Shown piece by piece: positions 52,695 to 61,662 of a DNA stretch of 64,000 nucleotides (positions are counted from its first letter, which is position 1; each line of letters opens with the position of its first letter). Position numbers and translations under genes: made by a program. The DNA is from JBOFZL01 sp051655155 (GTDB lineage: Bacteria > Bacillota > Clostridia > Peptostreptococcales > Filifactoraceae): positions 1-64,000 of the forward strand of contig JBOFZL010000026.1 in the NCBI GenBank assembly GCA_051655155.1, written 5' to 3'. The notes under the pieces were generated by a model. The model saw only the letters and a list, made by a program, of their open reading frames with translations, was not told the DNA's origin and did no database searches.

Positions 52695-53105
52695 CTAGAA
52701 GTTGTAGGCAGATAGTTTTTCTATTACTGAGCAATCTTCTACGTTTGCTGAAATTGTAACTTCAACTTCTCTTCTTTTTGCAACTTTTTCAATGTGTTCG
52801 ATGAATTCAATTACCATATCGTCTATTGGACCTGTTATCTTATCAAGTCCATCTACATAAATTTTTTCTATGTCGTAATTTGAGCTTAATAAACCGCAAA
52901 TGAATCCATAGATTGAGTTTAAGGAGTCCATAGAATAATCTTCTGTTGATACAAATCTAATGTTACGGTGTAACTGTAGCATGTGCTTTGAAGAAACCTC
53001 AATGTAAACCACTTCACCTTTTACATTTTCGATTGCTTTGTTAGCGTTTTCAATCATTTGTTTTGTTTTTCCACTTCCTGCTTCACCTATCAAAAATTTT
53101 ACCAT
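52695..53105 (-). CDS. Small P-loop ATPase-like protein, function unknown
   Basis: A 136-residue protein starting MVKFLIGEAGSGKTKQM with a Walker A motif GEAGSGKT at residues 7-14. A later KIYVDGLDKI may serve as Walker B. It is too short for a typical motor ATPase and I cannot name its family; small single-domain P-loop proteins of this type are known in clostridia without defined role. The ATG at 53105 has GGAGG about nine bases upstream, better than the ATG at 53120. It lies between dacF-like and pgeF genes with its own terminator. Confidence 0.65.
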   Translation of the reverse strand: MVKFLIGEAGSGKTKQMIENANKAIENVKGEVVYIEVSSKHMLQLHRNIRFVSTEDYSMDSLNSIYGFICGLLSSNYDIEKIYVDGLDKITGPIDDMVIEFIEHIEKVAKRREVEVTISANVEDCSVIEKLSAYNF

Positions 53106-53202
53106 GGGAAATACCTCCATATGTGTATATTTTTATTGCTGCATTGCTTAATTATATTTAACCAAAAATTTAAGGAAAAATAAAGTCTTTTTACAAATTA
53201 TT

Positions 53203-54543
53203 TTAATATTTATTTTTATTTATGTTTTTTTGACGTTCTAACTCTCTTTTTTTTCGTAAATTTTCACGTCTTCTTTTTATATTATGATGTCTTATTCCCA
53301 TGAAGATACTAGATATAGCTATTAGGATAAAGGCTATTAATATTATTATTCTAAAGATTTTACCAAATGTAGATTTGCCCATATAGTTCCAAGATATTTT
53401 AGATTCATAATCTGTTGCGGCGCATATGTCCAGTTCTTTTATTATAGTATTGGTGTTTTCATTTTTAATCCTATAGACTCCAACCTTTTCTCCTGCTTTA
53501 AGAGGTGTTTTTAATTTGTTAAATGTAGCTTCTCCTGTAATTTTTGATGATTCGCTAACAGGCTCTACATAGGAGTAGGCTTCTGACACTACTAAATCAA
53601 CGGTTGCAGGAGCAGATAAAGGTTTTTTCAGAGTTTTTGCTACGAAGTTTTCTGGTACTAATTCTACTCTTTTAAAGTTATCAAACCCATAATCTAGTAA
53701 GTATCTAGAGTCGGAGTATATAGATTCTTCGTTAGAACCAAAAACTAATGATATAATTCTCATATTTTCTTTTTGTCCAGTTGATATAAGGCAGTTGCCT
53801 GCTTCTGGAGTTGTTCCGGTTTTTATTCCGTCAACAATATTGTATTGTACTGGTATGGGTGATCCATTATTTTCTATTTGAGTTTCTCCAGTTAGAAATT
53901 TATTTGTATTTGTTAGGGTTCGTTGAGGTTTTTTGTTTGTTGCAGTTACTACATATTCCTTCTTTGATACTATTTCTTTAAGTGTTTTATCATTAAAGAA
54001 GGCCATGGCAATTTTACTCATATCTGAGGCTGTTGTATAATGATTTTCATCATGTAATCCACTAGGATTAACAAAGTTAGAGTTTGTACATCCTAAACTT
54101 TTTGCTTTTTCATTCATAAGTTTTGTAAATTCTTCTGTGCTTCCTGATATTGTTATGGCTAACAATGTAGCTACATCATTTCCTGAACGAACTAACATGG
54201 CGTTAAGTAACTGTTCTACTGTAAAGGTTTCTCCTGGAACTATATTTATTGAAGTTCCCTCTACAACCGGAAAATTATCTGGAGCAGTTACTGACATAGC
54301 TGTATCGAGTTTTTCTTTTACTATTAAGGCTGTAAGCAGTTTTGTGGTTGAAGCAGGATAAATTTTTTCGTTCATACCTTTTTCATATAGCACGCTACCT
54401 GTATTAAACTCTATAACCAGACCGACTTTTCCCACTATATAAGGATAGCCTTGTATGGCGTAAATATTTGATTGAAATAAACTTAACATAAGTGATATAA
54501 TAATAGTTATAATAAATAGTTTATTCTTTTTATTGATTTTCAT
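53203..54543 (-). CDS. D-alanyl-D-alanine carboxypeptidase (PBP5-type)
   Basis: A low-molecular-weight penicillin-binding protein that trims the last D-alanine from wall peptides. A signal peptide (about 1-29) is followed by the catalytic motifs S65-T-T-K68, S120-G-N122 and K241-T-G243. The usual C-terminal beta domain is present (about 295-375), and the tail has a membrane helix (about 393-412) with a strongly basic end, so it stays on the outer face with the C terminus inside. Length (446 aa) and architecture match DacA/DacF, but which one is not clear. AAAGGAAT precedes the ATG. Confidence 0.92.
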   Translation of the reverse strand: MKINKKNKLFIITIIISLMLSLFQSNIYAIQGYPYIVGKVGLVIEFNTGSVLYEKGMNEKIYPASTTKLLTALIVKEKLDTAMSVTAPDNFPVVEGTSINIVPGETFTVEQLLNAMLVRSGNDVATLLAITISGSTEEFTKLMNEKAKSLGCTNSNFVNPSGLHDENHYTTASDMSKIAMAFFNDKTLKEIVSKKEYVVTATNKKPQRTLTNTNKFLTGETQIENNGSPIPVQYNIVDGIKTGTTPEAGNCLISTGQKENMRIISLVFGSNEESIYSDSRYLLDYGFDNFKRVELVPENFVAKTLKKPLSAPATVDLVVSEAYSYVEPVSESSKITGEATFNKLKTPLKAGEKVGVYRIKNENTNTIIKELDICAATDYESKISWNYMGKSTFGKIFRIIILIAFILIAISSIFMGIRHHNIKRRRENLRKKRELERQKNINKNKY

Positions 54544-54664
54544 TGTTAAATTCCTTTCTTTTTTAGATTGTGAACATTATAAATATTAATTTTATTATAG
54601 CGAAATTTTAAGAATAATGAAAGATTTTAGCTAAAATTTCTTCAAGCTGTAACAGGAGGGAAAT

Positions 54665-55396
54665 ATGAATCTTAAAGTTGATGTTAAGAAAATCATTAAA
54701 ATATCAATTCTTTTGGCAGGGTTAATAGGTTTGATGATAATTGCAGGAGCCAATGATGAAAAGTATTATAAAATAAGGAAGCTTAATGAGGAGGAGATGA
54801 ATGTTTCGGAGAGTTCAATTTTAGATAATTCTGCTAAGAGTAAGATAATTAAGGATACTGGAGATGAAGAGGAGATAAGTTATACAAATTCTAAGAGAAT
54901 CGTTGTTTATGTTTGTGGGGCTGTTAATTCTCCTAAGGTTATTGAACTTAAACCAGAAGAACGGTTAGATGTGGCGGTGAAGGCTGCAGGTGGGATGACT
55001 AGTGAAGCGGATATAGAGGAAATAAATTTAGCTATGAAATTAACTGATGGAGCTCAATACATAATTCCTGTTAAGGGGAAGGAAATGATTATTAGGTATG
55101 ATGGAGATACAGGAATCCATGCCAATAATGGGAGTCAGGGAAAAGTTGATGAAGAGAGTACAGGGGTAGTGGATAGTAATGGTATTAAGAGTAAAGTGGA
55201 TGATGGAAAGATAAATATTAATACAGCCAGTCAAAATCAGTTAAATGAACTGAAAGGTATAGGGGATGTGCTGTCAACACGTATAATAGAGTATAGAGAG
55301 AAACATAATGGATTTAAAAGTATAGATGAGCTAAGACAGGTTGAGGGTATAGGGGATAAAAAATTTAATGATATTAAGGATAAGGTTAGTATTTAG
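54665..55396 (+). CDS. comEA: Competence protein ComEA-like, helix-hairpin-helix DNA-binding protein
   Basis: A membrane-anchored DNA receptor for transformation. A single membrane segment (about 10-28) is followed by an SLBB domain (about 78-140, with VYVCGAVNSPKVIEL) and a linker, then a tandem helix-hairpin-helix domain at the C terminus (ININTASQNQLNELKGIGDVLSTRIIEYR and VEGIGDKKFNDIKD). This order is typical of ComEA. AGGAGG precedes the ATG. comEC is encoded 35 kb away at 18.0 kb and a ComEB-type deaminase at 61.0 kb, so the com genes are not in one operon. Confidence 0.92.
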   Translation: MNLKVDVKKIIKISILLAGLIGLMIIAGANDEKYYKIRKLNEEEMNVSESSILDNSAKSKIIKDTGDEEEISYTNSKRIVVYVCGAVNSPKVIELKPEERLDVAVKAAGGMTSEADIEEINLAMKLTDGAQYIIPVKGKEMIIRYDGDTGIHANNGSQGKVDEESTGVVDSNGIKSKVDDGKININTASQNQLNELKGIGDVLSTRIIEYREKHNGFKSIDELRQVEGIGDKKFNDIKDKVSI

Positions 55397-55419
55397 TTTT
55401 ATCTAATTTAATTAAACGT

Positions 55420-55445
55420 AAGGGGGCTGATTTACAGCCCCCTTT
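55420..55445. terminator. Bidirectional terminator between comEA and acpP
   Basis: AAGGGGGCTG pairs with CAGCCCCCTT around a short ATTTA loop; A- and T-rich flanks let it serve both converging genes. Confidence 0.9.
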
Positions 55446-55448
55446 GTT

Positions 55449-55673
55449 TTAAGAAAGTTTTTCTATAATTTTAATTAAGTCACTTACCTGTTCTATATTT
55501 TCAATGTCCTCTTCAGGTATTTCAATAGAGAATTCATCTTCTATAGCCATTATTATTTCTACTGCATCCAGTGAGTCAGCTTCTAGGTCCTTTATTAAGT
55601 TAGTATCTCGTGTTATTTTTGTTGGACTTATTGCTAGTTGTTCTGCTATTATAGTTTGTATTTTTTCAAACAT
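55449..55673 (-). CDS. acpP: Acyl carrier protein
   Basis: A 74-residue acidic carrier for fatty acid synthesis. The phosphopantetheine serine is S34 in the motif EADSLDAVEI, and the four-helix acidic pattern is complete (DEFSIEIPEEDIENI). The gene stands alone here rather than beside fab genes. The ribosome site AGGTTAAAT is modest. Length is normal. Confidence 0.93.
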   Translation of the reverse strand: MFEKIQTIIAEQLAISPTKITRDTNLIKDLEADSLDAVEIIMAIEDEFSIEIPEEDIENIEQVSDLIKIIEKLS

Positions 55674-55874
55674 TTTATTTAACCTCCAAAAAATTAATTA
55701 AGTTTTTACTACCTTAGTTTAATATAGATGGGCTGAATTTACAATAATATTTTCATTATATTTAAGTAAAAGTTATAAAGAAATTTTTGTGAAAAAATAA
55801 ATTAATCTAGGGTTATATAATTAATGTGTTATAGCGACATAATTATGGTATGAGGTATACAAAATTACCAAGAT

Positions 55875-57566
55875 TTACATAGAGGCCTCTAGTAATAATG
55901 AAGATATTTCTTCTGAGGTATTGCATTGTAGAATTTCTTGGGATAGTTTTTTGGCGTGAGTATAGTCTAGTTTAGATATTAGGTCTCTAACTTCTAATAT
56001 AGAGTTACCACTCATGGATAGTTCATCTATTCCTAAGCCTATTAAAAGAGGAATAATTTTTATATCTCTAGCCATTTCTCCACATATTCCCACAGGTTTA
56101 CCTAATTTATGGGCAGATGTTATTATATGGTGGATAAGTTGTATTACTGCCGGGTTAAGAGGGTTGTAAAGGTGTGATATTATTTCGTTCATACGGTCAA
56201 CGGCTACGGTATATTGAATAAGGTCGTTTGTTCCAATGGAAATAAAGTCAACTTCTTTTGCTATTATATGAGCTAAAAGTGCAGCAGCAGGAGTTTCTAT
56301 CGTAACTCCTATTTTTATATTTTTGTATGAAACTTTTCGTGATTCTAGCTCTTGTTTAGCTTCTTCTAAGAGTCTATTTGCTTCGTGCAATTCTTCAATT
56401 GATGAAATCATAGGGTACATAAGTTTTAGTTCTCCATGAACACTTGCACGTAGCAAAGCTTTTAGTTGGGTTTTAAACATTTCTGGGTTTGCAAGGCAAA
56501 GTCTTATAGCTCGATAGCCAAGGAAGGGGTTAGCTTCTTTTGGGATCTTCATATAGCTTGGCTGTTTGTCCCCACCTATATCTAAGGTACGCGCAATTAC
56601 AGGTTTCATATTCATAGAAATAACGATTTTTTTGTAAACTTCATATTGTTCGTTTTCACTAGGAAAGGTATCTCTTTCAAGATATAAAAATTCAGTTCTT
56701 AGTAGACCTATGCCTTCTGCTCCTTGCTCTATAGGGTTTTGAAAATTTTCAATACCACCAATGTTGGCAGTTAAGTATATTTGGTGCTTATCTCTTGTTT
56801 GGGTTAGGCTATTAACAAGATTATTAAAGTTTCTTTGTTTGTAAAGCTGTTCTTGTTGTTCATTTTTTATATTTAGGGTTGTTTCTTCATCTGGATTTAT
56901 AAATACTTGGGCTGTTTCACCATTGAATGCAATGGTATCCCCTGTGGAAACTTTTTTGGTTATGTGATGAAGACCCACAATGGCTGGAATTTCCATTAGG
57001 TTTGCCATTATAGCAGTATGAGATGTTTTTCCGCCACGCTCAGTTATTATTCCAAGTATTTTTTGGGGATTAACTGTGGCTATAAGTGAGGGGGCGATAT
57101 CTTCTGATACCAATATTACAGGTTCTGTAATTTCATGTATATTTGATATTTTTCTTCCTAGAAGATTCATTTTAAGTCTAAGGCGAACATCTCGTAAATC
57201 CAAAGCTCGTTCTGATATATATTCATTTTCCATTTGTTCAAATTCATCTATTAAGAAGCCCAGAGAGTCTTGGGTGGCTGTTGTAGCATCGACATGATGG
57301 GTTCTTATATCTTCTTCTATTCTGCGTTTAAGGTCAGGATCTTTAAGTATCATTATATGACAGTTTATAATTTCGCTTGATGTTTTAGGTATGACTTTTT
57401 TTATATTTTCCAGTTGATTGATTGAAAGTGCGATTGCTTTTTCAAGGCGAAATACTTCTTTATTTAGGTCTGTTGCTATTGTTGAAACAAAACGTGTTTC
57501 ATCTTTTGAAAGTACTAATACTTTCCCTAAAGCTATGCCCTTTGATACGCCTATTCCTTTGTCCAT
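55875..57566 (-). CDS. ptsI: Phosphotransferase system enzyme I
   Basis: Enzyme I takes the phosphate from phosphoenolpyruvate and passes it to HPr to drive sugar uptake. The phosphorylated histidine is H183 in ERGGKTSHTAIMANL. The PEP-binding C-terminal barrel contains EGIGLLRTEFLYLERD, ARTLDIGGDKQ and the catalytic cysteine in VGICGEMARD. The start is set at 57566 (MDKGIG), where AGGAGGAG is ideally placed; an in-frame ATG at 57629 would add 21 residues with no site. Length (563 aa) is normal. ptsH is not adjacent. Confidence 0.95.
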   Translation of the reverse strand: MDKGIGVSKGIALGKVLVLSKDETRFVSTIATDLNKEVFRLEKAIALSINQLENIKKVIPKTSSEIINCHIMILKDPDLKRRIEEDIRTHHVDATTATQDSLGFLIDEFEQMENEYISERALDLRDVRLRLKMNLLGRKISNIHEITEPVILVSEDIAPSLIATVNPQKILGIITERGGKTSHTAIMANLMEIPAIVGLHHITKKVSTGDTIAFNGETAQVFINPDEETTLNIKNEQQEQLYKQRNFNNLVNSLTQTRDKHQIYLTANIGGIENFQNPIEQGAEGIGLLRTEFLYLERDTFPSENEQYEVYKKIVISMNMKPVIARTLDIGGDKQPSYMKIPKEANPFLGYRAIRLCLANPEMFKTQLKALLRASVHGELKLMYPMISSIEELHEANRLLEEAKQELESRKVSYKNIKIGVTIETPAAALLAHIIAKEVDFISIGTNDLIQYTVAVDRMNEIISHLYNPLNPAVIQLIHHIITSAHKLGKPVGICGEMARDIKIIPLLIGLGIDELSMSGNSILEVRDLISKLDYTHAKKLSQEILQCNTSEEISSLLLEASM

Positions 57567-57701
57567 AACTCCTCCTGATTTTAAGATGTTCTTTAATTTT
57601 ATCACAACTTGTCTTATAATAAAATACAAAGGAAGTTTTTGATAATAAATTTTTGTGTATTATTAAAAACTATGATCTAAATATTTTTTATTGGAGGAAA
57701 G

Positions 57702-58541
57702 ATGAAAATTGATTTAATTTCTCTTGTATCCACAAAGGGAAGCGGTAAGGTTAATGAAGATATTGCCAAGTTTGTTGGACAAAGTGCCTATGTTTTAGAT
57801 GGGGCTACTGGGTTAAATGGTAGGAATCTTGTGGGAGAAAAATCTGATGCCTACTGGTTAGTAAACTTTTGGGATAGGTATTTGTCACAATGTGTAAATG
57901 GTCAGGACTCTTTAAGGGATATTGTGTATAGAGGTATAGAGCTAAGTTTTGAGGAATATAGTTTAAAGATTGGGGATAAGAAGGTTACAAAAATAGATTA
58001 TCCTAGTGCTGCTATTGCTATAGTAAGGCTCAGGGACAAAAAACTGGATTATTTTATATTGGGAGATTGTTCTGTGGTCACAAAAGTAGGAGATAAACTT
58101 ACTTTTTACATGGATGATAAAATATCCTACTTAGATAATTCTATATATAAAAAGATGAAATCTCTCAATAAGAATAAAAGGTTAAATCATGAGGAGGTAA
58201 AGTCAATATTGATGACGGATATAATATCTAATAGATTACAAAAGAATACTGTTGGAGGGTATTGGATATTAGAGTTTATGACGGAGGCTGTGGATAATGG
58301 GATTATCGGAGAGATTGAAGTTTCTAATGGGATGGAAGTTGCTATTATGACAGATGGATTTTCTGCTATAGTAGATAAGTATCACATTATTAATACCAGC
58401 GAAGCTTTTAATGAAGGTATAGAAAAGGCAATCAAAAGATTAAGAGAGTTTGAAAATTTAGATAAGGAAGTGAAAAAAATTCCAAGATTTAAGGTTATGG
58501 ATGATGCTAGTTGCATTCATATAAAGCTTGTGGATAAGTAG
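57702..58541 (+). CDS. PP2C-like protein phosphatase
   Basis: A 279-residue soluble protein with the metal-site pattern of PPM/PP2C phosphatases: NED at 18-20, DGATG at 33-37, GD at 121-122, TDG at 217-219 and MDDAS with D267-D268. These positions coordinate two metal ions and fit an active enzyme, though the overall sequence is diverged. Substrates are unknown. No serine/threonine kinase gene is nearby. GGAGGAAAG precedes the ATG. It diverges from ptsI, which suggests it is a separate unit. Confidence 0.83.
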   Translation: MKIDLISLVSTKGSGKVNEDIAKFVGQSAYVLDGATGLNGRNLVGEKSDAYWLVNFWDRYLSQCVNGQDSLRDIVYRGIELSFEEYSLKIGDKKVTKIDYPSAAIAIVRLRDKKLDYFILGDCSVVTKVGDKLTFYMDDKISYLDNSIYKKMKSLNKNKRLNHEEVKSILMTDIISNRLQKNTVGGYWILEFMTEAVDNGIIGEIEVSNGMEVAIMTDGFSAIVDKYHIINTSEAFNEGIEKAIKRLREFENLDKEVKKIPRFKVMDDASCIHIKLVDK

Positions 58542-58703
58542 CTAAAAACTTTTTGGGTAATAATATTTTAAAGGGGAAGGGTATTTTGCTTAGATGATTT
58601 TGATGTTTAGGGATCAAAAGATAATAAGTCTGAAAAATCAACGGTTTCACTGCAATATAGACCTTGTTGGTTATGTTTATTTCCATATAAAATTTACAAA
58701 AAC

Positions 58704-58745
58704 AATCCACAGGAAGCTATTATTAATTAACATACCCTGTGGATT
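58704..58745 (-). terminator. Terminator after wecB
   Basis: AATCCACAGG and CCTGTGGATT form a 10-bp stem with a 22-base loop; on the minus strand the stem is followed by GTTTTTGTAAATTTT. Confidence 0.78.
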
Positions 58746-58759
58746 ATTTTGTGGACAAA

Positions 58760-59872
58760 CTATTTTTTACATATCTTTTTTATTGATTTTACAATTTGTT
58801 TGCTGGCAGTTCCATCTCCGTAAGGATTAACAGCATGAGCCATGCTATTGTATATTTCCGTGTCTGTTAATAGAGACTTGGTTATTTTGTAAACGCTATT
58901 TTCTTCTACTCCTGCTACGATAACTGTTCCAGCATCAACAGCTTCTGGCCGTTCGGTTTCTGTCCTTAATACGATTACAGGCTTTCCAAGACCTGGAGCT
59001 TCTTCTTGAATTCCACCAGAGTCGGTTAGGACAAGGTAAGATCTTGCCATAAGGTTTGTGAAAGGTTCATAATCAAGTGGCTCTGTTAAAACTATATTGT
59101 CGATATTGCCCATTATATCTTTTGCCATGTCTCTTACTATTGGATTAAGGTGCATAGGGAATACTATTATACATTCCTTATGTTCTTGTGCTATTCTTTT
59201 TATGGCAGTAAATATGTTACGCATAGGGAAACCCCAATTTTCTCTTCGATGACAGGTTAAAAGTACAACTTTTTTTTCTGATGGAAGCTTATTTAGTTTA
59301 TCATCTTGGAAGGTATAGTCGCTTTTTACCACTGAGGATAGTGCATCTATTACAGTGTTTCCTGTTATGGTTATATCTGTATCTTTTACTCCTTCTTTTA
59401 GAAGATTTCCTTTATTTAGCTGGGTTGGAGCGTAGTGATGACTAGATAGCTGACCTGTTAGTTTTCTGTTCATCTCTTCAGGATATGGACTGTATATATT
59501 ACCTGTTCTTAATCCTGCTTCCACATGATGAACTGGTATTTGTTGATAAAAAGCCGCTAAGGCTGCTGCAAAAGTTGTTGTTGTATCTCCGTGAACTAAT
59601 ATTACATCAGGCCTATCTGATTTGAATATTTCTTCCAAACCTTTCATAACTCTTGAGGTTATGTCCGTTATGGTTTGACCATGTTGCATAATGTCTAAGT
59701 CGTAGTCAGGAACTATGTTAAATAGTTCTAACACAGAGTCTAACATTTGCCTATGTTGTGCTGTAACTATAACCTTTGATTCTATTCCTTGGGTTAGTTT
59801 AAGTAAATTTACAAGTGGTGCCATTTTTATTGCTTCGGGTCTTGTGCCGAAGATACTCATTACTTTTATCAA
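58760..59872 (-). CDS. wecB: UDP-N-acetylglucosamine 2-epimerase (non-hydrolysing)
   Basis: Makes UDP-ManNAc from UDP-GlcNAc for wall teichoic acid linkage or other surface glycans. Family motifs are clear: FGTRPEAIKMAPL at the start, VHGDTTTTFAAALAAF, HVEAGLRTGNIYSPYPEEMNR, LLTCHRRENWG, TDSGGIQEEAPGLGKPV and RTETERPEAV. Length (370 aa) is normal. It follows the WecA/TagO-type transferase by 38 bases, and the pair probably supplies the linkage unit of a wall polymer. Confidence 0.96.
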   Translation of the reverse strand: MIKVMSIFGTRPEAIKMAPLVNLLKLTQGIESKVIVTAQHRQMLDSVLELFNIVPDYDLDIMQHGQTITDITSRVMKGLEEIFKSDRPDVILVHGDTTTTFAAALAAFYQQIPVHHVEAGLRTGNIYSPYPEEMNRKLTGQLSSHHYAPTQLNKGNLLKEGVKDTDITITGNTVIDALSSVVKSDYTFQDDKLNKLPSEKKVVLLTCHRRENWGFPMRNIFTAIKRIAQEHKECIIVFPMHLNPIVRDMAKDIMGNIDNIVLTEPLDYEPFTNLMARSYLVLTDSGGIQEEAPGLGKPVIVLRTETERPEAVDAGTVIVAGVEENSVYKITKSLLTDTEIYNSMAHAVNPYGDGTASKQIVKSIKKICKK

Positions 59873-59910
59873 AATTGCCTCCTAAATTTTTTAAGGTTCT
59901 CAAGTTTAAG

Positions 59911-60960
59911 TTAATTTTTGCTGTTTTTTTCTTCTTTTGAAGAAACGGATTTAAGTATTTTTAATTTTTTAGCTCCGTATAGTATAAGTGCTATATCAAA
60001 TAAACCTACGAGCAGTCCTATTTTTAGCTGTACTCTTGAAATTAGTATTGCTGATGAGCCAAGTATTGTACTTATTATGTAGAGAATAAGTACAGTTTGT
60101 TTTTGATTTAGGCCAAAGGACAGAAGTCGATGGTGTAGATGACCCTTGTCTGCTTCCATAATAGGTTTTCCGGCCATTTTTCTCCTTATTATAGCAAAAG
60201 TTGTATCAAGGATTGGTATGGCTAAGGCTAGAACAGGAATAACAACAGCAAATACAGTTGCACCTTTTACTGCACCTTCAATCGAAATAATCGAAAGTGA
60301 GAAGCCAAGAAACAATGAGCCAGTATCTCCCATAAATATCTTTGCAGGATTAAAATTATAAGGTAAGAATCCAAGGACACCACCGGCAAGACAGGCAAGT
60401 AGTATTGTATAAACGCTACTTCCATTTAGGTAAGATACTATTCCTAAGGTAATGGCAGCTATAGCAGATATTCCTGCCGCAAGTCCGTCAAGTCCATCAA
60501 TAAGATTTACCGTATTGGTTATACCTACTATCCAAAATATTGTAATAGGCACAGATAGGTAATCTAAGACAAAAAGCTTATCCGTAATAATAGGGTGACT
60601 TATAAAGTCGATTTGTACCCCAAAGCTTACAACAATAGCAGCGGATATAATTTGAATTAGAAGTTTAGTTTTGCTATCTAGTGGATGGGTATCATCAATT
60701 ACGCCCATGATTATCATGAGGCAAGAGGCTATCAACAAACCGATAATTTCTTTGTTTAATGGAACGTAAAGCAAGGTTGCAACTAAAAATCCCAAGTATA
60801 TAGCTAGACCTCCAAGCCTTGGAATAGGCTCTTTATGAACACGTCTAGCATCTTTTGGAATATCTATAGCACCAATTTTGGGTGCTAATAGTATTGCTAA
60901 AGGCGTGGCAAGGTAACTTATTATCATTGCTGTTAACAATGCAACTATAATTATCTTCAT
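59911..60960 (-). CDS. tagO: Undecaprenyl-phosphate GlcNAc-1-phosphate transferase (WecA/TagO family)
   Basis: Starts surface polymer synthesis by joining GlcNAc-1-phosphate to the lipid carrier. About ten to eleven membrane helices are seen. Family motifs are present: KEPIPRLGGLAIYLGF, MGVIDDTHPLDSKTK with the DD pair, NLIDGLDGLAAG, and GDTGSLFLGFSLS, ending with DKGHLHHRLLSFGL. Length (349 aa) is right. With wecB it forms the classic first two steps for wall teichoic acid or a similar glycan. AAGGAGA precedes the ATG. Confidence 0.94.
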   Translation of the reverse strand: MKIIIVALLTAMIISYLATPLAILLAPKIGAIDIPKDARRVHKEPIPRLGGLAIYLGFLVATLLYVPLNKEIIGLLIASCLMIIMGVIDDTHPLDSKTKLLIQIISAAIVVSFGVQIDFISHPIITDKLFVLDYLSVPITIFWIVGITNTVNLIDGLDGLAAGISAIAAITLGIVSYLNGSSVYTILLACLAGGVLGFLPYNFNPAKIFMGDTGSLFLGFSLSIISIEGAVKGATVFAVVIPVLALAIPILDTTFAIIRRKMAGKPIMEADKGHLHHRLLSFGLNQKQTVLILYIISTILGSSAILISRVQLKIGLLVGLFDIALILYGAKKLKILKSVSSKEEKNSKN

Positions 60961-61035
60961 AAAATCTCCTTGTGTAATGATGGCTTATTAATAAGCTATT
61001 CATTTTTATTTTTTAACGATGTTATATATTTAATC

Positions 61036-61536
61036 TTAATAACCAAATTCTAGGTCTGTGTATAGACTATCGTCATCATCTATCCATGATGTTACAAATA
61101 TTTCTCTATATTTCTCCTGTGTGTCTCTTATAATTATTTTTTCTATGCCACTATTTATGATAAGTCTTTTGCATAAGGAGCAGGAGTTAGCGTTTTCAAC
61201 TAAGAGTCCTGTTTTAGCGTCAATACCAACCATATACATATGAGAACCTATCATGTCCTTACGTGCAGCTGATATTATTGCATTCATTTCAGAGTGAACA
61301 GAGCGACATTTTTCATAACGTTGCCCCCTTGGAATTAATAATTTATCTCTCATACAGTAGTTTAAGTCTGTACAGTTTTTACGGCCACGTGGGGCTCCTG
61401 AGTATCCTGTGGATATAATTTCATCATTTTTAACTATTATGCAACCATAGTTTCTTCTTAGGCAGGTGCCACGCTGGGCAGCTGCTTGTGCTATGTTTAA
61501 GTAATAGTTCATTTTGTCTATTCTTTCCATTAACAT
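61036..61536 (-). CDS. comEB: ComEB-type deoxycytidylate deaminase
   Basis: A 166-residue zinc deaminase of the dCMP deaminase family. Zinc ligands and the catalytic glutamate are H81-S-E83 in SVHSEMNAI and C119/C122 in NSCSLCKR. An additional CXXC-like set of cysteines near 55-61 and C77 is common in the family. The enzyme makes dUMP for thymidylate synthesis; the ComEB name comes from its position in the Bacillus com operon. GGAGG precedes the ATG at 61536. It sits upstream of tagO-wecB on the same strand. Confidence 0.9.
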   Translation of the reverse strand: MLMERIDKMNYYLNIAQAAAQRGTCLRRNYGCIIVKNDEIISTGYSGAPRGRKNCTDLNYCMRDKLLIPRGQRYEKCRSVHSEMNAIISAARKDMIGSHMYMVGIDAKTGLLVENANSCSLCKRLIINSGIEKIIIRDTQEKYREIFVTSWIDDDDSLYTDLEFGY

Positions 61537-61662
61537 TCATACCTCCGTCTAGTATATTCTATCATATTTTTAAAATAAGTTAAGTCTTAAAAATATTAAA
61601 TATAGAAAAAATTTAAAGTCTATGTTAATATTATATTAATAAATATCCAGGGGGTAATTTAA

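Noticed and set aside
58704..58745. Hairpin with ATCCACAGG considered as DnaA boxes
   Set aside because: The sequence lacks the full TTATCCACA and its paired arms and T run fit a terminator of wecB.
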